DNA from: Bacteroidales bacterium UBA4333
GTDB taxonomy: Bacteria > Bacteroidota > Bacteroidia > Bacteroidales > Paludibacteraceae
Length of the DNA: 64,000 nt
Direction: 5' to 3'
Assembly: GCA_002394335.1 (NCBI GenBank)
Contig: DGTP01000014.1
Span: 1 to 64,000, forward strand
Positions within the stretch are counted from its first letter, which is position 1, and the number at the start of each line of letters is the position of its first letter. Below are positions 33,999-46,600 of this stretch, one piece after another. A model generated the notes under the pieces. That model saw only the letters and a list, made by a program, of their open reading frames with translations, was not told where the DNA came from and searched no databases. Both the position numbers and the translations under genes were made by a program.

Positions 33999-36473
33999 TT
34001 AGCGCAGTGTGGCGTTGAACTTGTCCTCAAAAGTCTTTTTGAGACGATCCATAATATTCTCTATCTGCTTGTCTTTGAGGGTGTTCTCTCTATCCTGAAG
34101 GATGAACGAGAGGGCATATGATTTCTTGCCTTCTTCGAGGTTTTTGCCTTCATAGACATCGAAAAGGAAGACATTCTTGAGCAGTTTGCGCTCGGTGTCG
34201 AAAGCGGCGCGTGCGAGGTCTCCGAACTCAATCGACTTGTCCACAAGGAGGGCGAAATCGCGTTTTACCTCCGGGTACTTGGGCAGGTCTTCGATGACCG
34301 CCTTGTATTGCTTGTTCTGCTTGAGGAGTTGCTTCCAGTCGAGGTCGGCGTAGAATACGGCTTGGTCGATGTCCATCGATTTGAGCACCTTGCGGGCAAC
34401 GATGGCAATGTATCCGAGTGTTTTGCCGTTGCGAGCTTTGAGCATCAGCCCGTCATCGAAGAGTTCGTTCTCAAGGCGCTCTACCGTAACGGAATCAGGC
34501 GCAACGCCGAGACGCAGGAGGATGTTATTGACATACGCGTGCAACTGATAGAAGGAACTCTTCTCGCTCTTGGTGATCCAAGACTGCGAGGTTTTGTTTC
34601 CTGTGATCCAGAGAGCAAGGTGCATCTCCTCGGAGTAAGCGCGCAGCGGGTCGGTTTGAATTAAGTCGTGATTTTTATTTTTTAATTCGGCATCATAGTG
34701 ATAGCAGTTGCCGAACTCGTACATCTTGAGGTCGCTGTTCTTGCGGTTGATATTTCTGGCGATGGACTCCAAGCCGCCGAAGAGCAGTGTCTGGCGCATG
34801 ACCCCCAAGTCCTGGCTGAGCGGGTTCATGATCGTCACGCAAGAAGAGAGAGACAACTCTTTGAGCGGCTCATAGTAGGCTACTTTGGTGAGCGAGTTGT
34901 TCATGATCTCGTAGAAGCCTTGTGCGGTCAGTTGCTCCGAGATGCGGGTCTGTAGTTGCACCGGATTGGGTTTGGTGGAGTAACTGAGAGAGGTGTTGAG
35001 TTTCTCCGGGAACTCGATGTTATTAAATCCATAGATACGGAGGATGTCTTCTACGACGTCGCACTCGCGCTGCACGTCAACACGATAGCGCGGAACCGTG
35101 ATTTGCCACTCAGAGCCGTTCTGAGAGACAATCTCCATCTCCAAAGCGTGCAGGATTGTTTCAATGAGATCCTCACCGATGGCTTTTCCAATGAGACTGT
35201 TGACGCGATTGATATCGATGGTCACATGCCAAGGTTCAAAAGTTGTCTGTCCGTTATCGGTTATATCCATAGCCACCTCTCCTCCAGCTACCTCTTGGAT
35301 GAGGAGAGCAGCGCGCTGTAGGACATAGAGAGTGTTGTTCGGATCGCATCCGCGCTCGTAGCGGAAGGATGCGTCGGTTTGGAGCTGGTGGCGACGGCTT
35401 GTCTTACGGATAGAAACGGGGTCGAAGTAAGCGGACTCCAGGAATACATTCTTAGTGTTTTCGGTGACTCCGCTGTCCAAACCTCCGAAGACGCCTGCGA
35501 TACACATCGGCTCTTTGGCATTGCAGATCATGAGATCTTTGGAGGAGAGCGTGCGCTCTACGCCATCGAGGGTGACGAATTTCTGCCCCTCCTCAGCGCA
35601 TTTGACAATCACCTGATTGCCGATGATCTTATCGGCGTCGAAAGCGTGCAGTGCCTGCCCGCATTCGTGGAGCACAAAATTGGTGACATCGACGATGTTA
35701 TTGATAGGGCGCAGACCGATAGTGGTGAGGGCTTGTTTGAGCCAATCGGGTGAGTCTTTTACGGTAACGCCCTTAATGCTGACACCCGTATATCGCGGAC
35801 AAGCCTCCGTGTTCTCGACAGAGACTTTGATCTCCAGTTCGTGGTTGTCCACGCGGAAGGCATCGACAGCCGGTTTGGTCAGGCGGATATCTTTGCCGTG
35901 TGCGCGATAATAGGCATACAAGTCGCGAGCTACGCCGTAGTGGCAGGCGGCATCGGAGCGGTTAGGCGTTATGTCCACTTCGATCAGGGTGTCGCTCTCC
36001 ACATGGTAGTACTCCGCTGCCGGCATACCGACAGGTGTGTCAGCAGGCAAAACGATGATTCCATCGTGGCTGCTACCTACACCTATCTCATCCTTGGCAC
36101 AAAGCATACCAAAGGAGTCTTCGCCACGGAGTTTGCCCTTTTTGATGGTGAACGACTGGTCGCCGTCATAGAGCACGGTGCCGATAGTGGCAACGATCAC
36201 TTTCTGTCCGGCAGCCACGTTCGGTGCCCCGCAGACGATAGGCAATGTCTCGGTGCCGATATTGACGGTGGTGAGATGGAGATGGTCGCTGTTAGGGTGG
36301 GGGACACAGGTAAGAACTTCACCGACAACCAATCCGCGGAGCCCTCCACGGATGGTGTCTATATCTTCTACAGTACCGACCTCCAGACCGATGGAGGTCA
36401 AAATTTTAGCTACGGTCTGTGCGTCATCGTTGAGATTGATGTAACGCTTGAGCCAATTGTAAGAAATATTCAT
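33999..36473 (-). CDS. pheT: Phenylalanyl-tRNA synthetase beta subunit
   Basis: 824 residues, full length. Order: an EMAP-like tRNA-binding domain (about 40-150, with PHPNSDHLHL and VCGAPNV), B3/B4 editing region, B5, a catalytic-like core, and a ferredoxin-fold anticodon-binding domain at the end (PKYPEVKRDFALLVD onward). pheS is not in the window. Confidence 0.96.
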   Translation of the reverse strand: MNISYNWLKRYINLNDDAQTVAKILTSIGLEVGTVEDIDTIRGGLRGLVVGEVLTCVPHPNSDHLHLTTVNIGTETLPIVCGAPNVAAGQKVIVATIGTVLYDGDQSFTIKKGKLRGEDSFGMLCAKDEIGVGSSHDGIIVLPADTPVGMPAAEYYHVESDTLIEVDITPNRSDAACHYGVARDLYAYYRAHGKDIRLTKPAVDAFRVDNHELEIKVSVENTEACPRYTGVSIKGVTVKDSPDWLKQALTTIGLRPINNIVDVTNFVLHECGQALHAFDADKIIGNQVIVKCAEEGQKFVTLDGVERTLSSKDLMICNAKEPMCIAGVFGGLDSGVTENTKNVFLESAYFDPVSIRKTSRRHQLQTDASFRYERGCDPNNTLYVLQRAALLIQEVAGGEVAMDITDNGQTTFEPWHVTIDINRVNSLIGKAIGEDLIETILHALEMEIVSQNGSEWQITVPRYRVDVQRECDVVEDILRIYGFNNIEFPEKLNTSLSYSTKPNPVQLQTRISEQLTAQGFYEIMNNSLTKVAYYEPLKELSLSSCVTIMNPLSQDLGVMRQTLLFGGLESIARNINRKNSDLKMYEFGNCYHYDAELKNKNHDLIQTDPLRAYSEEMHLALWITGNKTSQSWITKSEKSSFYQLHAYVNNILLRLGVAPDSVTVERLENELFDDGLMLKARNGKTLGYIAIVARKVLKSMDIDQAVFYADLDWKQLLKQNKQYKAVIEDLPKYPEVKRDFALLVDKSIEFGDLARAAFDTERKLLKNVFLFDVYEGKNLEEGKKSYALSFILQDRENTLKDKQIENIMDRLKKTFEDKFNATLR

Positions 36474-36508
36474 ATTATTACGTTGTTATATTCTCTATAA
36501 TGGGGAAA

Positions 36509-37642
36509 TTAAAAATCTCGTTCAGTTTTATAAAATCCGCAGAGCACACATTTCTCCTTCTGCTTGACGCCGAAGAGTGCGGTGAGTTTGACGCCGACGA
36601 ACATGTTACGTAGGGGCAGGGATGCGATCTCGTTGGTAGAATAGACGTGTGAGAGTCGGAATGTAGGGAAATCCCATCGGCTCTCATCAGGCGCTACAAC
36701 CATCGGGAGATCGGTTTTTGGGTTAATGCTCAGGATGCTGAAATCGCAATAGGCGGCTACTCGCAGGCGGAGGTCGAACGGGCGTCTGGCACTTGCTCCA
36801 CGCCAACCCTTCGTAGGCGAATAGATGCCATATTCATATCCGACTTCGGCATGTGCCATGAGGTCGAATTTGATATCAAGTCTCTTGCCTTCGCGTTCGA
36901 TAGGAACATCTTTGCGGAAGCCGTGATTGTCCATCTCGTGGAAGGTGCCAATATATCGGTCGTAGTGCCCGGTGGTAGTGCCGGTAGCTTTGACGGAGGT
37001 CTTGCCTTGTAGGGCATATCCCAGTTTGACTCCCGCCAGATAGTAACCCACACCGCGGCGTCCGACTATCTGTTGTCCCAAGAGGACAGGTATCTGGGCA
37101 TAGACCATCCGTGAGCGATCCTGCCGGTCATAGAAATCGTACTGGAGATCATAGTAGAAAGTGTCCATCCGGTTATTCCAGTCTCCATAGCGATGATACA
37201 TGCTATTGGTCCATGCATCGGCTGTGTGGTACTTGGTGAAAGTGGTGTCGGCAACGGAGGTCTTGACATCTTGTAGGGTTATTCCCAAGCCGATCTGAAG
37301 GAGGAAAGCATTGAGTTGGTACTCATATGCAAAGCCGCCTCCGACACTATATCCGCCGGGAGTGATAAAAGTATGACGGCAGGGAGAGACGAACGCCGAG
37401 TAACCGGACTCGAAATAAGCTCCTACCAGATGATGCTCGCCGGTGTATTGACCGGTTCGCAGACCGTTATTGTCGATGAGGTCTTTACTGCGTTTGGTGG
37501 AGAAATTACTTCCCCCGGAGCCCAGTAAGTCCTTGGCGTCTTTGCGGTCATCCACATTGAGGCTTGTCTGCGCCGTTACCATCACAGGCAGCAGGAGCAG
37601 CAAGAGGGTATAGAGGCAATATGTGTGTCTTAATCTTACCAT
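36509..37642 (-). CDS. Outer-membrane beta-barrel protein next to giant surface protein
   Basis: 377 residues. Signal peptide (ends near VTAQ), then glycine- and aromatic-rich alternating strands (GGFAYEYQLNAFLLQIGLGI, YAQIPVLLGQQI, GYYLAGVKLGYAL). The start overlaps the stop of the 3211-residue gene by 7 bp, so the two are made together. The arrangement resembles the SprB-SprF pairing of flavobacterial gliding adhesins, but I do not see the PorP/SprF sequence signature. A partner that anchors or exports the giant protein is an inference from position. Confidence 0.75.
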   Translation of the reverse strand: MVRLRHTYCLYTLLLLLLPVMVTAQTSLNVDDRKDAKDLLGSGGSNFSTKRSKDLIDNNGLRTGQYTGEHHLVGAYFESGYSAFVSPCRHTFITPGGYSVGGGFAYEYQLNAFLLQIGLGITLQDVKTSVADTTFTKYHTADAWTNSMYHRYGDWNNRMDTFYYDLQYDFYDRQDRSRMVYAQIPVLLGQQIVGRRGVGYYLAGVKLGYALQGKTSVKATGTTTGHYDRYIGTFHEMDNHGFRKDVPIEREGKRLDIKFDLMAHAEVGYEYGIYSPTKGWRGASARRPFDLRLRVAAYCDFSILSINPKTDLPMVVAPDESRWDFPTFRLSHVYSTNEIASLPLRNMFVGVKLTALFGVKQKEKCVLCGFYKTERDF

Positions 37643-40600
37643 AGTCGATCTCCTGAAACCATTTGGACTTTGATTGTACGTTCGGGTTCTTCGGGTGTCT
37701 CATCCGACCAGAGATGAACGATATAGATGCCTTCTTGCGCCGGCAGTCTGACCTCCGTAACATCCGGGGTGAACGAACCGGAAGTGATGAGTTTTCCTGT
37801 AACAGAACCGATGTTATAGGTACCCTTGTGGCGCGAGAGGATACTGATCACCGGATTGCCGGTAGATACGCACGTCGGCACGACTGAGAGATAACCCATA
37901 TACGGTGCGATCGTGTCGGTGCCGAAGTCGTCGTAGATACGAATAGGACAAGTCTGATAGGACTCGGTTTCGCCCTCACGTATCAGGCGGACAGAGTACT
38001 CGACCGTGTCGCGGTCCAACTCGCGCGGTATATAGAGGTACGGCAACGCCTCGCCGGGGATAGGCTCACCATTGCGATACCATTGGTAGTGCGAGAAGGT
38101 ATAACCGCCGTTATAGTCTTCCTGAAGGATAGCAATCACATCCCGGAAGCGCTGTTCGGTTACCCACGACGGATAGTTGAGCACGATAGAGGTATCGGTA
38201 CTGCAGAGATCGGGGTTGGTACAGATACCATTATCCAGAACGAGTTTGACAGGATAATGATCAGGACGGGGATACTTCTTCTTGTCGTCATCGCGGAACG
38301 GCATAGGGATGGTAAGGACTGCCAACTCCTCGGTGGTGGTGATCGGTATATCGATCTGATCCTCAAAACCGTATTGGTGCCCGAAGTCGTTATAATAGAG
38401 GGAGAAGGCAATCGGATCCCGTCCGGTGTAGCGGTAGAAGAGTTCGTATGCGTCATCATCGGCGCAGATGGAGTCAGCCCACGCGGTAGGTACGGTGGGT
38501 TCGATGACTTCGAGGTGGAGATAAGTGAAGTGGTGGCATCCCCAGTCGTTGAGAGTGGTGTCCTTGTAGGATCCCGGTTCCATGAGATAGACGCCATGGA
38601 GATTGTAGGACTCGGTGCGGCAGATGGTGTCATAGCGCACCTCGAAGGTGGTGTCCACTACCGTAAGATAGAGATGATAAACCGAGTCGCAACCATAGAT
38701 GACCGTGGTGGTACTGTCATAGAAGAAATGGTCTCCCACAGGCAGATGGTCGAGAATATGTCCATGCCAGGTCATGTCGTCATCGGCGCACTTGGTGACT
38801 GTCTCCTCGAAGAGGTAGGTGGGTGTCACGGTGAGTCGTAACTCGTAGATAGAGTCACAATTATGGATAGTGGTCAGGGAGTCGTAGAAGGTGTACTGCC
38901 CTGCCGGCAAGCCGGAGCCGAAGGTGTTACCGATCATGCTGCCTTCATAGTGGTGTGCACGCCAGTCAGCCTCTCCGTCGTCGCAGATAGTAATATAGTC
39001 TATGTGGCGATATGCAGGACGGATGGTAGCATACAGTTCAAAGACAGAGTCGCATTGGTGGATAGTGCTATAGTTATCCACAATGACTGTGTCAAACGGA
39101 GCAATGTCTTCTCCGGGTTCGTACTCGTATTCATAGCCAGTGAAAGTATGCCCATGCGAAGTGTACGACTCATTTGAGCAGATGGTTGCAGTGTCACGGA
39201 AGAGGTAGGACTTGTGGATAGTAAGGAAATAGCGGTAGATGATACTATCACAACCGTCAATAGGACTCTTGAAGATGACATCGGTGTAAGTCTGCGGAAT
39301 GGTCATACCCGGTTTCCAAACGAGTGTCTCTACATAAGAGTGTGAGCCATTGGTGTACCAGAGGGTGTCGGTGTGCTCGAAGATGGTGTTATCGCAGATA
39401 GTGTCATAGATAGGAATGAGCGTTACCGGCTTGACATAGAGTTCCAAGACATAGACTGAGTCGCAATGCCAATAGTCGGTACCTCCGGCGATAGAATCAT
39501 AGTAGACACCTGTTGCGTGGTAGATTCTTCCCCTCCATTCGACTGAGTCTCCACGGCATACCTGTGAGCGTGTGACATATTCGTAGGAAGGATGTACGGT
39601 GAGATGGAAGAGGATCGTACTGTCACAACCGCCATTGACAGCTGTCAGACGACGCTCGGCTTCGTAACACATGGTGTCTTTGCGGGTCTCGTCATACATA
39701 CGCGTGGTCGGGGAGAAGAATATTGTGTCGGTGTGTTGTCCGAAGGCGTCTTCGGTATAGAACACATGGTATCCGTCCCTATCGCATGCCACTTCGTTGC
39801 GGATATAATGTCCGGCAGGGTTGACGATGAGTTTGAGGTAGAAGGTACTGTCGCAACCGGCAGTTGTGATATAATGGGCTGTATCGTAATAGGTTCCGAC
39901 AGAGAGGAGGGAGTCTCCATCGATATAGTGGTGATAAACGGAGTCTCGATGGGTGTCGTACCGGTCACCTTGCAGCCGTTCGAATCCCCAGCCGTATTCG
40001 TCTCCGCTATACCATTTGCGCTGCCAGCTGATGCGTTCGTCCTGGCAGATGACATAGGTGGAATCGAAACGATAGATCGGATTAACATGCCATGTAATGC
40101 CATAGACGCTGTCGCAGCCATGGATAGTGGTATGGTGTTCGGTGAAATCGAAGTCTCCGGCACGCGATACATCCATCTGGAAAGTATGCGTATGACCTTC
40201 GTTGTCAATCCACTCACGTTTGGTGTCAATGGTGTCCTGGCAGAAGACAAAATGCTGGCGGTAGTCATAGACTGAATCCACATAGTAACGGAGGGTAACG
40301 ATAGAATCGCACCCGAGAACAGTGGAAATGGTATCGTTTCGTGTGAGCGAGTCAGCCAGATGGAGGGCGGAGAGCAGACCACCGGTTCCGTTATTGAGGT
40401 TCTCATAATAATAGCCGTCGGCTGTCTGGCATGCCCTACGGGTGATCGTCTCGCGATGCACGGGGTTGACTACCAGATGGAGGTGGTGCACTGAATCACA
40501 GTCATAATAGTATGTACCTCGGCGGATGGCAATGTCGTACTTTCCGGCAGGGAGAGATGTCCTGATGCTATCAAATCCGGCTGCGTCGTAGGTCTTGCCA

Positions 40601-43600
40601 TAGGCGGTGTACTCGTCACCGGTGAATAACATTCCCTGCCACTGAAGTGAATCTTTGGCGCAAAGGATGACAGAGTCGTAATGGTGATAGGTAGGCGGAA
40701 TATACAGGTGCAGAGTCCATACACTATCACAACCGCTATGACGATTCCGGTCAAGGTGCGACTCCGGTTCGTGGGTCTTGAGGCTATCGATATAGGTGAA
40801 ATGTCCTGCAATATTTGTAGGAATGGCTTCACGGCTTATCCATTGTCCTGTCTCTACTGAATAGAAGCGGTCGGACTCTGTATGTCCGTCCCACAGATAG
40901 GCAGTATTCTGGCAAACCGTATCGTGGGCGGGGAAATCGTATGTCGGATAATTGTAGAGATTGAGCACATAGATACTGTCAAAACCAAACTCTTTGGTCT
41001 TGAGACTGTCGTAATACAGCCCCGGCTCCAAGATGACAATGTCCGGGCGTGCTTCATGGACAGAGTCTCCGGCATGATACCAGTGGTAAGGCTCATTGTC
41101 GCATGTCCAACCCTCTATGGTGTCGCGATAGGTAGGACCAACCAGAAGACGGAGATGAATGGTGCTGTCGCATTTATGGATGGTCGGGTAGATAGTGTCA
41201 AACTCATTGATGATCTTACCCTCCGGAATACGGACAATCTGTTGTGTTGCTTCGCCGTCAAACCATGAAGCGCCAAGCGTGTCAGCATTCACCTTGCTTC
41301 CGATATAGACTGTATGCTGCCATTTGCGGCTCTCCTCATCCGACATTGTGATAGTATCCGCATGATAATAGACGCTATCCACGCGCAACCGCAATACCCA
41401 GATACTGTCGCATCCGCCTTCTCCGTCCCGACATTCGGGGCAGAACTTGGTATGGAGCGAGTCGGTGTAGAGGTATTCAACACCGCTCTTGAGGTTGGTA
41501 GGAATCTCAGTGAGGAGAATACGCTTCTGCTGTTGGTGATCCCAGATATACTGTGAGGTGTGTCCTTCCCATTCGTAAGCCGATCCCTGACAGATACTAT
41601 CCTTATGCTCTTTTAGGTAGGTCGGGTAGATATTAATGCGGTGTTGCACCAAACTGTCGCAGCCATGGATGGTGCGGTCGTGATATTCCAGAACGAAGGA
41701 GATCGAGTGTTGTCCTTCCGGCACGATAAAACCAGGTTCGGAGGAAGGTCTCAAGGGCGATTTGGCACCATAGATCACCTGGTCGTAGAACTGTATGGTG
41801 TCGTTTTCGCACATGTGTCTTTGGATAATGCTTACCGGTGCTGTATAGACCGAATCCACACGCAACCGAAGCGTCCAGATACTATCGCATCCGGCAGAAG
41901 TGTACATATGGTCGTTATAAACATATGTACCGATGTGGTCGGTAGAGATTTCTGTGAGGTCATTGCCGTTGAGGTCTTGGAGTGTGTGTCCTTCGTGACG
42001 CAACCAAGCGAACTGCTCAAACTGGCAGACAGAGGTGTCGGTGGTGAAACGATAGACCGAATCGACATACAGATGCAGTGTCCAGACACTATCACACCCG
42101 AAGGAATCGGTCTGTAACCTGTCATAGTAGTAGAAATCTCCATGATGTTCCGTAGAGATCTGCGTTACAGGATTGCCATTAGCATCCATCACATTGTTCC
42201 TGGAACCGGTGTGATTAATCCAAATGAACGGTGAGCCTTGGCATATATGCGCAGTGGTATCGTATTCATGTGTCGGTGCGCGATAGAGATCGAGTACGAA
42301 GATGGAGTCGAAATCCAAGGAGGTGCGCAGTGAATCGTAGTACAACCTATGTTGTCCTACTTCCGGCAGTGCATTGCCGGAGATGGTTCGGCGGAGTTCT
42401 ATTACACCATTTTGGTTTGCACGTTTCCACTCGTAATAGGGCTCTGACTGGCAGACATATTGGTATGTTGTGTCGCGAAAGACCATACCCATGCGGAGAT
42501 TGAGCACCAAGGTGCTGTCGCAGGAGCGGGTTCCGATTGTCGCAGTGGGGTAGTGGACAGTGATGACGGTGTCTTTGGTGACCATGACATCGTATGGAAG
42601 TGTAGTCTTGGTACCACCATAGGTGACGCCTTCCCATGTGTAGGTTTCCTCGTCGGACATCGTGTGGTGGAAGGACTTATGGTAAGACGGCAGAATGGTT
42701 AACTGCAACTCAAAAATACTATCGCAGTTGCAATCCGAATGGGCTGAGTGGAGTGAGTCGATATACGTGAATGTACCGGCTGTATTTTGGAAGATCTCTA
42801 TGTCGGGATGATTAGCCCAAGTATAGCGGATATTGACAGAGTCAAGGCAAACGGTATCCGTTGCCATGTAATATCGGGTAGGATAAACAATCACGCGGTG
42901 CTGTACGGCACTGTCACAGCCACTCATTGTCTTATCGGTATATTCAAGTGGGGGCAGCTCATAATAGCTGCTTCCTTCCGGCACGGCGTAACCCGTTTCG
43001 CCGGCGGGTAAATCCTTCCATTTGGCTCCGTATAGAATCTTGTCATAGAAATGGAGTGTGTCGTTTTCACACATCTGCCGTTCGGTGATTGTAACAGGAG
43101 TTGTATAGATAGAGTCTATCTGCAAATTCAGTGTCCAGATACTATCGCAGCCGTCGGAGGATTTCAAATGGTCGGTGTAAGTGAACGAACCGCTATGGTC
43201 AGTAGGAATGACGGTGAGTTCGTTACCGTTGTTATCACGGAGGGAGTGTCCCTCGTGACGCCGCCAAGTAAAGGAGGTGTTCTGACAGACAACAGTGTCG
43301 GTGGTAAAGGCATAAGAGGGATTGATTGTCAGGTGTACTATCTCTACACTATCGCAGCCATATTGGTTAGGCGTGAGGAGTGTATCGATATAGACATCAC
43401 TTTTAGTGGCAGTTTTGCCTTTCTCTCCATATTCGTACGGACCTTGGTTAGCGCACCAAGACACGTAATACTCATGCACAGTGGTTGGTTTGACGGTCAA
43501 GTCCAAGTGAACGATACTATCGCAACCATGTATGGTGGTGAGCGTGTATGAGTCCGTGTAATGCCAAACCGTTCCGACTGCAGAGGCAGGACGGTTGACG

Positions 43601-46600
43601 GTCTTGTCATGCACACCACTATCGCGCAACGACCAGCGATAAGGCAACTCTCTATCACAGATGACTACGGTAGTAGTGGTGTCGTATGTGGGATAGATGA
43701 CTATCGGCAGATGCAACACACTATCGCAGGCAAGAGGGGTCTTGGTGTCAAGTCGTGCGGTATAGGTGGTGTCGAACGGATATTGATCCTTTTGAGGAAG
43801 GGGTATATTCATGATCAGTTGTCCGTTATCTGCTCTTCTCCACTCGTAGTGGGAGTCGTCTTGGCAGAGAGAGACCGGTGCAAGGGTCTTGTCGTAGGTG
43901 CGGTACTGAATGACGGTGAGTTGGTAAACAGAGTCACGCACGGGCAGTTCGGTAGTCTTCAGACTATCGTAGAAAACGGTGCTATGAGCATCGGTTAGGC
44001 GTTTGTCGAAAGAGTCTGTACCTTCCCATTTGCTACCAACGATGATTTTTCCTCTCCAATGTACCGAATCGACATCGCAGATGGTATCATTATGCTTAAA
44101 GAGATACGTGTCGGAGATCGTCAATTCCAAGCGGTAGAGGCTGTCGCAACCGTTAACGGGGTTGGTCTGGGTCTCGTCGTCATTATGGAAATAGAGGGTA
44201 GAATCCTTTTTAATGTCAGGGAAAGGTCCATAGGTCTTGCCATGCCATGTGTAGGTGTCGTTATTCGCCATGGAGTGCTTATCTACCTGCAGGAAAGGCC
44301 GGGTGTATTTCAGTTCCAGTTGGTAGATAGAGTCGCATCCAAAACGTGTGAGGCAAGAGTCATAATATATTCCATCTTCAGGCAACTCTACGTAAGCAGC
44401 CCCATCGCGGTGTTTCTCCCATTGATAGATATTGGTGCGGATGGTGCGAGTCGTCTTGTCGTAATCCCACTGGCAAATGCTATCTTTCTGCTTGTCGTAG
44501 AAAGGTTCAGGTATATATAGGTGCAGCACTTTGATAGAATCGCATCCCTTACCGTTGTTGCACTTGTCACAGGTTGATGTCCGCAGTGTGTCAGAGAAGA
44601 ACCCTTCCCAAGTCCGTAAACGGGCATCGTAATGCATGTCAGGGTGGCTCTTGGTGATCTGTAGCTCTTTTGTGTTGTTTTGTATAGGCCAGATATATAT
44701 AGAATCCGGGTTATGGTTATAACACATGGTGTCAACGATGGTATCGCGGTGGATGTCGTTGATGAAGATATATAACTCAAAGATGGAGTCGCACCCTTGG
44801 AAAGGAGGGTACTTCTCTGAATATGGCTCAAATTGGCAGGGGCAGTATTTGGTCTTAGCTTCTATGATATCCACCGTGTCATTGAGTACCACGATTCCGG
44901 GTCCTTCGGCTTCGACGCCCTTGTATGTTTTCTCGTATTCGGAGCCTTTCAAATAGGTGAATTTCTCGTTTTTACAGAGATAGACGGTATCGATTTGCCG
45001 GAAAGTATCGCAGACGAAGAGGAATAGGGTGAATGTGGAGTCACAGCCATAAACAGTCTGGTATTCACGGCGGAAAATGTTCTCTCCGGAACGGGCTTTG
45101 CATTCGAACTCTATGGTGCTTTCTCCTTCTGATTTGTCACCTATGTAAAGGGTGGAGTCTGTTCTTTCGGAGGTGATAGAGAGGTTGTTCTGGAAGGGCA
45201 TGTTATCGTAGAAGAACTTCAGTGTATCGCCCATACAGATCTCGCGATAGATGGTGTCGTGATAGATGCGGGTGACGCGGACAACCATACGAAGTGTATC
45301 CATGTCATCCGGCAAGTCGGTACAAATGACATGCTTATGGTGGATGACGGCTTGTACTTCATAGTCCATGAAGGGTTTTCTGTCCATCGGATCCAGATCC
45401 GACTCATCGGGGAGGATGAACTGGTACTGCCATTTGTATGCCCAGTTGTCGCCGATGGTTTGGTGCTCCTCCTGTTTGGTGCTGTCGATAGGAGCGGAAT
45501 AAGTCTTGTAGATAGTAGGCTCAGTGTCGGTGACATCATAGATATACCAGTCCACCGGCTCTCCATGTTTCATGATCGGTGTCTGGAGCATCCAACTCAC
45601 GATAGAACTATCACAGACGATAGCAGTGTCCAGACGCTCATGATCGCTCATCCACTCGTCCCATTGGCGTTGATACCAGCCTTGGTCTAACCGAGGCTCT
45701 ACGTCGTATGACTTGGGCGACATGATATTCTCAGGAGTGGATACAAATAGCGAGTCGCGGAAAGGATCGGGATTGTAACCCAGGGTGTAAAAATAGCCTT
45801 GGGCATCCGTCAGAGCATAAACCATTCCAACAAATCCTTCACCGTCACTTTCCAGTACATGGTAATGGCTATCAGGATTTGTAATTTCAATGGAAGCATA
45901 TGACATCATGTTGTCTGAAGCAAAGGCTTTGAAAGCAGATCCTTCAACTGCTTCTCCATCCAAAGTCAGTTTGTTGATGTCTGTTGTCCGTGTGACGACA
46001 TATAGATAATATTTTTGTGGTGGAGCCTGCTCTCCTACTCTTGTGAACGGATCCAAATCATGGGTGAAGAAATTCATAGAAGTAGTTCTGTGTTCCCACG
46101 ATGGCACTAAAGCATTAGCAGGATCTCCATAATAATAGCATACCGGATCAAAGGGGTCGTCTGAACACTCTCCGTTTTTACCACCACTGGTTGTGTAGTA
46201 ATAGCACATAATTGGCTGATCACTATGGGCTCTCAGTTCGGTCATTCCTGTGGCAGATAAGGTGACAGGAGAAGTGGTCTGACCGGCTGCTAAGGTTATA
46301 GTAGTGGAGTAAGTATTTCCGCCACGGACATAGTCCATTGTAATGTGAGTGTCATTATATGCAGCGGTAAAGATGGCATTATTTTCTAAAGTACCTTCAA
46401 GTTTTGCCATATAGAAATCTCTTCCCCATTGTGTTATGGGGATGATTTCTTCACTCAGATAGTCCTTAGAGTTCGACTCATGGAACGGAATACTGGTTTG
46501 CTGGTTTCCGTTGAATACCGCTACAGGCTTGTCAGCGCATATGCTACTACCAGACAAATCAACCTTAACATCTGAGTTTGTGTGTAATTTTGAGGCTACA

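Noticed and set aside
37075..37090. GTCCCAAGAGGAC resembling the repeat palindrome inside the barrel gene
   Set aside because: It lacks the GTGGATGATGA tail and the correct loop, and encodes normal protein sequence.
38083..38841. Open frames on the + strand opposite the 3211-residue gene
   Set aside because: They mirror the codon pattern of the real gene and have no domains, promoters or start context.
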